From: Afipia carboxidovorans OM5
Lineage (GTDB): Bacteria; Pseudomonadota; Alphaproteobacteria; Rhizobiales; Xanthobacteraceae
NCBI RefSeq assembly: GCF_000218565.1
Contig: NC_015684.1
Coordinates: 3,531,749 to 3,595,748, forward strand
Reading direction: 5' to 3'
Length of the DNA stretch: 64,000 bases
The notes beneath the pieces are model-generated. The model had not been told where the DNA came from. It was given only the letters and a program-made list of their open reading frames with translations, and made no database searches. The translations under genes were made by a program, and so were the position numbers. Shown here one piece after another: positions 58,165-64,000 of this stretch (position 1 is the stretch's first letter; every line of letters starts with the position of its first letter).

Positions 58165-59769
58165 ATGGAATCTCCCGATCGCTACTCCGCGTCACTGACT
58201 GAAGATGGCCGCTACCGTCTCCTTGTCGAGGCAGTCATCGACTATGCCATCTACATGTTGGACCCCAACGGCACCATCACCAGCTGGAACCCCGGCGCAC
58301 AGCGCCTGAAGGGCTATACGACCGACGAAATCATCGGCCAGCACTTCTCCCGCTTCTACTCGGCAGAGGACCGCAAGGACGGCCTGCCGGCACGGGCGCT
58401 GGAGACCGCGCGCCGCGAAGGCAAGTTCGAGAGCGAGGGCTGGCATATCCGCAAGGACGGCACCCGCTTCTGGGCCTATGTCGTCATCGACCCGATCCGC
58501 TCGCCCGACGGCACCGTGGTCGGCTACGCCAAGATCACCCGCGATCTCACCGAGCGGCGCAACTCGCAACTGCTGCTCGATCAGACCCGCGAAGCGCTCA
58601 CGCATTCGCAGAAGATGGAAGCGATCGGCCAGCTCACCGGCGGCATCGCCCACGACTTCAATAATCTGCTGATGGCGGTGATGGGCAGCCTTGAACTGAT
58701 GCGCAAGCGCCTGCCCGACGACCCCAAGCTTCATACCTTTCTCGAGAACGCCCTGCAGGGCGCGCGCCGCGGCGCCACGCTGACCCAGCGCATGCTCGCC
58801 TTCGCGCGCCGTCAGGATCTCGTGCAGGAAGCGATCGACATTCCCGCATTGGTGCGCGGCATGACCGATCTGCTGCAGCGTTCGCTCGGCCCCACCATCA
58901 ACATCCAGACCCAGTTTCCGCTGGTGATGGCGCCGGCCTTCGCCGACTTCAACCAGCTCGAGATGGCGCTTCTCAATCTCGCGATGAACGCCCGCGACGC
59001 CATGCCGAAGGGCGGCGAGGTGATCATTTCGGCGCGCGAAGAAACCATCACCGAGAACAATCGGCTGCGGCTTCCGCCCGCGGATTACGTCTGCCTCAGC
59101 GTGCAGGACGCCGGCACCGGCATGGACGCCGAAACGCTGCGCCGTGCCTCGGAGCCGTTCTTCACCACCAAGGGCGCCGGCAAGGGCACAGGCCTCGGCC
59201 TGCCGATGGTGCATGGCCTCACCGAGCAATGCGGCGGCCGCTTCGTCCTGCAGAGCGCGGTCGGCAAGGGCACCACCGCCGAGGTGTGGCTGCCTGTCGC
59301 CAAGCCGAAACTGCCGGGTGTCGAAAAAGCGCTGCAGATCATGCAGACCCGCACCGACCAGGAATCGCTCGTGGTGCTCGCGGTCGATGACGATGCGCTG
59401 GTGCTGACCAATACGGTCGCGATGCTCGAAGACCTCGGCCATATCGGCGTTGCCGCCGCCTCGGCCACGGAAGCGCTGGAGATTCTGCGCACGCGGGACG
59501 GCATCGATCTCGTCATCACCGATCAGGCGATGCCGCAGACCACCGGCCTTGAACTCATCCAGTCGATCAAGGCGCAGTGGCCGCAGCTTCCAGTCATTCT
59601 CGCGACCGGCTTTGCCGAACTGGATCGCGGCGCAGGCGTGGGCGTGCCCAAACTCGCCAAGCCGTTCACGCAGGCCGATCTTGCGCGCGAGATTCTGGAC
59701 GCAACCGGCAATCCGGCACGTCAGGATCAGAGCAGCATCATCCAGTTCCGGCAGGGCGCGGCTTCCTGA
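58165..59769 (+). CDS. PAS-domain hybrid sensor histidine kinase with C-terminal receiver
   Basis: A 534-residue soluble kinase without membrane helices. A PAS/PAC sensor domain (about 17-130; IDYAIYMLDPNGTITSWN, then ERRNSQL) is followed by a HisKA helix with phospho-acceptor H163 in GGIAHDFNNLLM and an ATP-binding domain with NLAMNARDAM (N box), D315-AGTG and GKGTGLGLPMVHGL. After that comes a receiver domain (402-512) with D409/D410, phospho-acceptor D453 in LVITDQAMP and K499. The AHDFNNLL subtype is the HWE-neighbouring family common in Bradyrhizobiaceae. GAGGGATC precedes the ATG. The signal and the output partner are unknown. Confidence 0.93.
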   Translation: MESPDRYSASLTEDGRYRLLVEAVIDYAIYMLDPNGTITSWNPGAQRLKGYTTDEIIGQHFSRFYSAEDRKDGLPARALETARREGKFESEGWHIRKDGTRFWAYVVIDPIRSPDGTVVGYAKITRDLTERRNSQLLLDQTREALTHSQKMEAIGQLTGGIAHDFNNLLMAVMGSLELMRKRLPDDPKLHTFLENALQGARRGATLTQRMLAFARRQDLVQEAIDIPALVRGMTDLLQRSLGPTINIQTQFPLVMAPAFADFNQLEMALLNLAMNARDAMPKGGEVIISAREETITENNRLRLPPADYVCLSVQDAGTGMDAETLRRASEPFFTTKGAGKGTGLGLPMVHGLTEQCGGRFVLQSAVGKGTTAEVWLPVAKPKLPGVEKALQIMQTRTDQESLVVLAVDDDALVLTNTVAMLEDLGHIGVAAASATEALEILRTRDGIDLVITDQAMPQTTGLELIQSIKAQWPQLPVILATGFAELDRGAGVGVPKLAKPFTQADLAREILDATGNPARQDQSSIIQFRQGAAS

Positions 59770-59823
59770 GCATACCGCGCCTTCCCGCTTGCCTTCGGCC
59801 GCGGGAATGCAAACAATCGCGCC

Positions 59824-60210
59824 ATGACAACGACAGCCATCACACTGCGCCGCGCGTGTCTCGCGCTCGGCCTGTTCCTCTCCACCTTAAGCGCGGCATT
59901 GGCGCTCGCCACGTCGCCCGCAAATGCGCAGGAGCCCGCGCGGCTGCCGTTCACCGCGACGCTGTCGAATACCGCGCCACTTGCGTTCGGCATGGATCAG
60001 GAGAGCGTGGCGGCAGCTCTCGGCGCACCGCTCACTTATGTGCGGGGCTCACCCGGCAACGAGACCTTCGTCGTGATCCGCATGGTCAACGGCGACGGTT
60101 TCCTGTTCCGGAAAGATCCGCTCTATCTGCAATTCCGCCACGGCCGCCTCACCGGATGGAAAGGCAACTGGAGCCGCGACTGGCTCTGGCGAAACAAGGC
60201 GATTTTCTAG
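59824..60210 (+). CDS. Small secreted protein of unknown function
   Basis: A 128-residue protein with a signal peptide (LRRACLALGLFLSTLSAALALATSPANA, cut near residue 36). The mature part contains FGMDQESVAAALGAPLTYV and GFLFRKDPLYLQFRHGRLTGW, reminiscent of BamE/SmpA-like folds, where a short helix with a 'G-x-P' turn precedes a sheet. No motif defines a function. It starts 54 bp after the kinase stop and may share its transcript. Confidence 0.75.
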   Translation: MTTTAITLRRACLALGLFLSTLSAALALATSPANAQEPARLPFTATLSNTAPLAFGMDQESVAAALGAPLTYVRGSPGNETFVVIRMVNGDGFLFRKDPLYLQFRHGRLTGWKGNWSRDWLWRNKAIF

Positions 60211-60264
60211 GCAATCGCTTGTTGACGAAGCCGCTTGAGGCGGCATCGCTGACAACACCCGCGA

Positions 60265-60392
60265 TGCACTCCCTCTCCCCGTCGGGCAGAGGGTTGGGGT
60301 GAGGGGCTCTAAATGCCTCGATTGAATACCTAGTCCCCCTCACCCGGATCGCATACGCGATCCGACCTCTCCCCAACGGGGAGAGGTGAAGG
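60265..60392. repeat. Composite palindromic repeat, family A
   Basis: It starts CTCCCTCTCCCCGTCGGG and ends CTCTCCCCAACGGGGAGAGG, with GGATCGCATACGCGATCC as an inner hairpin. It is the longest family A element in the window. It separates the plus-strand hypothetical gene from the convergent polysaccharide export gene. Confidence 0.75.
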
Positions 60393-60434
60393 AGACATCG
60401 CGGCAAAAACGATCAGAACTGATCGACGCCGTCT

Positions 60435-61073
60435 CTAGAACCAGCGCTCGCCGATGAGAAGGGTGTCGCCGGGCTTCAGCGTCGTCGCGAGCGGCACCAT
60501 GCTGGTGAGCGGCCCCGCGGGATACGTCCGCGTCAGCTTCACTTCGCCGCGCTGCGCCCGCGGCGTAAAGCCGCCGGCAATCGCCACCGCGCTCTCCGCC
60601 GTCATGTTCGGCACATAAGGATACTGGCCGGGTGCAGTGACCTCGCCGAGAATGAAGAACGGCCGGTAGGCTTCGATCTCCACCGCCACATAGGGCTCGC
60701 GGATATAGCCGTGCTTGAGCCGCGCGGTGATAACGCCTGCAAGCTCGGCCGGCGACAACCCTTTGGCGCGCACCCCGCCGATCAGCGGCATGGTGATCGA
60801 ACCGCCGGCATCGACCGCATAGGTATTGCTGAGCCCCTCCTGCCCGAACACGACGATGCGAAGCTTGTCGCCGGCATCGAGCCGGTAGGGCCCTTCAGTC
60901 GCGGCATAGGCGTTGGCAACGCGGGCCGGCATCACCGGGGCGCTACCCCGATAGGCAAGTGCATCGAGATCGGCGCGGGACGTCGAGACGGGCGTGGGGG
61001 TGCGCATGCAGCCCGACATCGCGAGCGCAAGAACGCCGGTCACGATCAACGACAAACGAGGGGCGCGCACCAA
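60435..61073 (-). CDS. Polysaccharide export lipoprotein (Wza/KpsD family)
   Basis: A 212-residue protein. The signal ends in a lipobox-like AMSGC with C22 as the lipidated cysteine. A polysaccharide biosynthesis/export domain follows (YRLDAGDKLRIVVFGQEGLSN through the VDAGGSITMPLIGGV strand, about 62-100) and an SLBB-type domain (FFILGEVTAPGQYPYVPNM, about 140-190). It is short for Wza (about 380), so it has one SLBB domain. It would form or anchor an outer membrane channel for capsule or exopolysaccharide. No other export genes are beside it; the glycan genes are 8 kb away. Confidence 0.88.
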   Translation of the reverse strand: MVRAPRLSLIVTGVLALAMSGCMRTPTPVSTSRADLDALAYRGSAPVMPARVANAYAATEGPYRLDAGDKLRIVVFGQEGLSNTYAVDAGGSITMPLIGGVRAKGLSPAELAGVITARLKHGYIREPYVAVEIEAYRPFFILGEVTAPGQYPYVPNMTAESAVAIAGGFTPRAQRGEVKLTRTYPAGPLTSMVPLATTLKPGDTLLIGERWF

Positions 61074-61187
61074 CCGCTCCGATCCTGCCCTTCTTCAAAT
61101 GAAGGGTTCGTCCCGGTTTGCCGCAACTATGGTTAACAAAGGGTAAGTGCGCCATTTCGCGCGCGCTGAGAACGCGCATGAAGTGTG

Positions 61188-61844
61188 TTACGCGCCGACG
61201 CCGGTGCCGATCTGGCAGGTGACGCCGGTGCCGCCGAGCCCGCAATAGCCGCCGGGATTCTTGGCGAGATATTGCTGGTGATAATCCTCGGCGAAATAGA
61301 AGTCGGCGAGCGGTGCGATCTCGGTGGTGATCGCCGGAAAGCCCTGCTCCGCCAGCGCCGCCTCATAGGCCGCTTTCGATGCGAGTGCGGCTTTCATCTG
61401 CGCCTCGCTCGTCGTGTAGATGGCCGAGCGATACTGCGTGCCGACATCGTTGCCCTGACGCATGCCCTGCGTCGGGTCGTGGCTCTCCCAGAACGTCTTC
61501 AGAAGGTCGTCATAGGAGATGGCGTTCGGGTCGAACACCACGAGCACCGCCTCGGTATGGCCGGTGAGGCCGCTGCAGGCTTCCTCATAGGTCGGGTTCG
61601 GCGTCGAACCGCCGGCATAGCCGACAGCCGTGACGTAAACCGCATCACCCAATTGCCAGAACTTGCGTTCCGCGCCCCAGAAGCAGCCGAGCCCGAACAC
61701 AGCGGTCTCCAGGCCTGCGGGATAAGGCCCCTTCAAGGCATGGCCGTTGACGAAATGGCTTTGTGCGGTCGGGATCGGTTGCGGCCTGCCGGGCAGCGCG
61801 TCGGCGGCAGTCGGAATGGCGAGCGGTTTGCGGGCAAAAAACAT
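61188..61844 (-). CDS. msrA: Peptide-methionine (S)-S-oxide reductase MsrA
   Basis: A 218-residue MsrA that repairs methionine S-sulfoxide. The catalytic C54 is in GLGCFWGAERKF. Resolving cysteines C201 and C210 are in the C-terminal GGYCGLGGTGVTCQIG. YAGGSTPNPTYEEAC is the usual binding region. It has no signal peptide. The 44 residues before the catalytic domain are longer than in the shortest forms but common in this group. It stands as a single gene. Confidence 0.96.
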   Translation of the reverse strand: MFFARKPLAIPTAADALPGRPQPIPTAQSHFVNGHALKGPYPAGLETAVFGLGCFWGAERKFWQLGDAVYVTAVGYAGGSTPNPTYEEACSGLTGHTEAVLVVFDPNAISYDDLLKTFWESHDPTQGMRQGNDVGTQYRSAIYTTSEAQMKAALASKAAYEAALAEQGFPAITTEIAPLADFYFAEDYHQQYLAKNPGGYCGLGGTGVTCQIGTGVGA

Positions 61845-61906
61845 GGGAGGCCTCCTGCGGCTGCCTCCCTATATAGGCGCTGTCGCCGTGTGTCGGGAGA
61901 GGAGCC

Positions 61907-62224
61907 TCAGTCGCGGCCGTAACCGATCAACGGCTTCGGCGGGCGGAACAACACAAGCAGAACGATGCCGACGACGCCGAGCACCACGCAGGCCGGCTGG
62001 TTCAGCACCACCTTGGCGACATGGTCCCAGAGAAAGGCCGAGGTCTCTTCAAGGCGAATCTGGAAGGCCCGCTGGCTCGCCTGATGGATGTCGTTCCAGA
62101 AATCGCCGAGGCGGGTCAGCCGCAGGGTCTGGTCCGCGATCGAACGCGCGCCGTCATAGACGAGGAAAATGAAAGCCCCCGCCAGCAGCAGCAGACCGAT
62201 GAGGCGAAACAGACCGCGGATCAT
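61907..62224 (-). CDS. Small membrane protein of unknown function
   Basis: A 105-residue protein with two predicted helices: LFRLIGLLLLAGAFIFLVYDG near the N-terminus and VVLGVVGIVLLVLFR near the C-terminus. An amphipathic segment (TLRLTRLGDFWNDIHQAS) lies between them. The ATG at 62224 follows AAGGGGGG at a good distance; the frame is open for 52 more codons upstream without a start context. No family could be named. It is convergent with nothing and divergent from rpsT. Confidence 0.75.
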   Translation of the reverse strand: MIRGLFRLIGLLLLAGAFIFLVYDGARSIADQTLRLTRLGDFWNDIHQASQRAFQIRLEETSAFLWDHVAKVVLNQPACVVLGVVGIVLLVLFRPPKPLIGYGRD

Positions 62225-62365
62225 GAGCCCCCCTTGCCCGATGTCAGCGGCAATACCGGGCCGGGCCGTAAAATTCAACCGGAACCCCGGATTCCGCTGA
62301 AATCGGGCGGTTTTTCCGCTCGATCCGGGCGCTGATGCAGCCTCGATAGAGGGCTTGGGAAGTCG

Positions 62366-62394
62366 TTGACGGAAAACCACCGCCCCCTTATAAG
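62366..62394 (+). promoter_or_regulatory. Sigma-70-type promoter of rpsT
   Basis: TTGACG (62366-62371), 17 nt, then TATAAG (62389-62394). Both boxes match the housekeeping consensus at five and four to five positions, with ideal spacing. Transcription would start near 62401, giving a 5' leader of about 170 nt. Confidence 0.72.
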
Positions 62395-62402
62395 GAGGCG
62401 CA

Positions 62403-62483
62403 ATAGGCGGCGGAGAAATCCGGCCGCCGCTGTTCTTTAAGGCGCGTCCCCGAATCTCGCAGGCGCTTGCCTTCCGGGACGCG
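62403..62483 (+). promoter_or_regulatory. Structured 5' leader of rpsT
   Basis: Two inverted repeats in the predicted leader: GGCGGC / GCCGCC-type pairing within 62406-62430, and the perfect 8-bp stem CGCGTCCC (62443-62450) / GGGACGCG (62476-62483) enclosing a 25-nt loop. S20 represses its own translation in enterics; whether this leader does that is unknown. Confidence 0.4.
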
Positions 62484-62570
62484 GAACATCAATTTCATTG
62501 CATCGGCTTTTGCCGAGCACGACCAGCCCGGCCTCTCTGACAGAGTGCCGCCGAAGGACGTAAAGAGACC

Positions 62571-62837
62571 ATGGCCAATACGACTTCCGCCAAGAAGGCG
62601 ACCCGCAAGATCGCCCGCCGCACCGCGGTCAACAAATCCCGCCGGACCCAGATGCGCGGATCGGTCCGCCTGGTCGAGGCCGCCATTCTGAAGGGCGACC
62701 GCGCCGCGGCCGTCGAGGCGATGAAGCAGGCAGAGCCGCAGCTCATGCGCGCCGCCCAGCGCAGCATCATTCACAAGAACACCGCGAGCCGGAAAGTCTC
62801 GCGTCTCGTTGCGCAGATCGCCAAGCTCGCGCAGTAA
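62571..62837 (+). CDS. rpsT: 30S ribosomal protein S20
   Basis: An 88-residue S20, which binds 16S rRNA early in assembly of the small subunit. [21 protein letters not shown] at the start, [17 protein letters not shown] and the [19 protein letters not shown] end are typical. The start is ATG, unlike the UUG of E. coli. It is monocistronic, with its own promoter and terminator. In related genomes dnaA lies downstream. Confidence 0.97.
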
Positions 62838-62861
62838 GATTTTTCGTCGCAGAACGATTCA

Positions 62862-62888
62862 AAGGCCCGGGTCTCCCGGGCCTTTTTG
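62862..62888 (+). terminator. Intrinsic terminator of rpsT
   Basis: AAGGCCCGGG / CCCGGGCCTT with a 3-nt loop, followed by TTTGTTT. It lies 25 nt after the rpsT stop. Confidence 0.92.
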
Positions 62889-64000
62889 TTTGCGGCGATT
62901 TGTTTCCCGCGATCTCTTCTCTCGGTTGCACTTTCGTCGAGCGGTCACCGGTTACGGTCATCGCAGAGTGACGCATGCATGTTGCGACCTTCGCAACACC
63001 ACGATCCGCTTCGTCTTTCGACGCACCACACGCGCAACCAACGCGTCATAACGGACGTCAAGGCGCGTACGCGCCGTGCGGCAACGCGCTTTCCGTCTGT
63101 CAACAGGCGAACGCTTGCGAGGCGCAGTTGCACACGGGAGTTACCCTATGTGGATGAACAGAAATTAGCGCGACTCGATAATCACTTATCGGCATAGCGC
63201 GACGAAGCACTTTGAAAACGCAATTTGCCGCCGGGCAAACGTAAACAATTTATGAAGGTTCTTTTTTCACGCGCCGGTTTTGCCACAACACTGGCTGCTC
63301 GCGAATCTCAACGGAGATTCAAAACCTTGGCGAATCGTTTCGTATGCGGGCGCAATGCATCGCCCGCACTTGCGTGCGCAATTTCCGCGCATGCAAAAAA
63401 TCATTCCATTGCGGGAAGTTTAGCCTCGTGTATTTCTTACTCCGTCGCGGCGCCCCGCGGCTGATCGGATCGAGCGGTCGTTGAGAAAAACCGTCGATCG
63501 AAAAGACAACGGGCGGACGTGCAGTCTACGAGTGCAGGTTTAAGCGACGTATCCTCAGTGATGATGGAGACACAACTCACACGATTTGTGAGACCGGCTT
63601 GCTATGTCGAAATCGCCTTCTCTGTAACGGCTCGGCCGAAACGGAAGAAAAGTCGAAACGCAAAGCAGCCTCTTCGTCGGCGCCGAGGGTTGGAGTGGGG
63701 TACGGCTGGCGGATCGCAAACGGCAAGCAGGATGATCTTCGATCCTGTCGACGATTTGGGAACCGTGGCCACAGCAGGCCGCTGCGAACGACGCAGCTCA
63801 AAGGGGGAAGCTATGGCATTCGAGACGTCTTTCGACATCCTCGACGTTCATTGCTCGATCATGACCGGACCGGCTGAAAAGCGTCCGGCACGCGTCCTCC
63901 GCCATTGCATCCTGCGCCCTCCGAGTACGCGCTGACCCCCAGCCTTTCTTCCTTCAAAGAAACCCTTGCCAGACGGCGCTTTCTGCCGGCGGCGGAGCTT
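62889..64000. other. Terminal 1.1-kb region without a convincing gene; candidate origin-proximal DNA
   Basis: Small frames exist (for example 63519-63935 plus) but none has recognisable motifs or a good ribosome site. Composition is lower in GC than the coding regions in 63100-63500. TGTGGATGA at 63149-63157 differs from a DnaA box (TGTGGATAA) by one base; no cluster of perfect boxes was seen. In several relatives dnaA follows rpsT, so its start may lie beyond the window; the last bases do not read as the DnaA N-terminus. Confidence 0.4.

Noticed and set aside
63519..63935. Frame in the last 500 bases as a possible dnaA start or hypothetical gene
   Set aside because: The translation does not resemble DnaA and has no recognisable domain or ribosome site.

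Overview
This 64 kb window is chromosomal DNA of an alphaproteobacterium in the Bradyrhizobiaceae/Nitrobacteraceae group (Bradyrhizobium, Rhodopseudomonas, Nitrobacter, Afipia or Oligotropha relatives). The grounds are high GC with GC-rich third codon positions, an atpHAGDC cluster without the F0 genes, an mdh/sucA/sucB/lpdA block, acnA divergent from ccmABCDG, a ybhL-type leader RNA, alphaproteobacterial DUF2794 and DUF1223 proteins, and two families of short palindromic intergenic repeats. No genus can be fixed from the sequence alone. No CRISPR array, transposase, phage gene or rRNA was found. One tRNA gene was found, tRNA-Ser(CGA).

Layout. 1-7.2 kb: a 5'-truncated polysaccharide-deacetylase-like gene, rppH, then the F1 ATP synthase operon on the minus strand (atpH-A-G-[ohr]-D-C), with an organic hydroperoxide reductase gene embedded between atpG and atpD. 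7.2-12.6 kb: an AT-rich spacer, rlpA, then priA and xerC facing apart, and a DUF4337 membrane protein. 12.7-20.5 kb: minus-strand TCA genes mdh, sucA, sucB, an SDR and lpdA; sucCD, usual between mdh and sucA in this group, are absent. 20.6-29.8 kb: zapE, thpR, tesA, a ybbA/ybbP ABC system, a BI-1 family protein with a ybhL leader, a GNAT acetyltransferase, DUF2794, a probable MmgR/suhB-family sRNA and DUF1223. 29.9-35.7 kb: acnA and the haem exporter/cytochrome c maturation genes ccmABCDG. 35.9-42.5 kb: tRNA-Ser followed by a ferric-siderophore or metal-chelate uptake locus (binding protein, methyltransferase, TonB-dependent receptor, ABC ATPase) whose FecCD permease has lost its 5' third. 42.5-52.7 kb: a surface polysaccharide region (TylF-like methyltransferase, GT2, DegT aminotransferase, MsbA-like exporter, a glycosyltransferase) ending in the dTDP-rhamnose operon rfbBDAC. 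52.9-57.4 kb: assimilatory sulfite reductase cysJ-cysI with a sulfurtransferase. 57.4-62.9 kb: a long GC-rich non-coding stretch, a PAS hybrid histidine kinase, a small secreted protein, an orphan Wza-like lipoprotein, msrA, a small membrane protein and rpsT. 62.9-64 kb: about 1.1 kb without a convincing gene. In relatives dnaA follows rpsT, so this could be origin-proximal, but no DnaA-box cluster is visible.

Together the core genes cover energy metabolism (F1-ATPase, TCA cycle, cytochrome c biogenesis), DNA maintenance (PriA, XerC) and sulfur assimilation. The 36-52.7 kb stretch is accessory-like, with mixed strands, lower GC in places, a gene broken at a junction and cell-surface functions. 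The most unusual points are the ohr gene inside the ATP synthase operon, the missing sucCD, the permease broken at the edge of the glycan region, and the two RNA elements near 26.7 and 28.9 kb.
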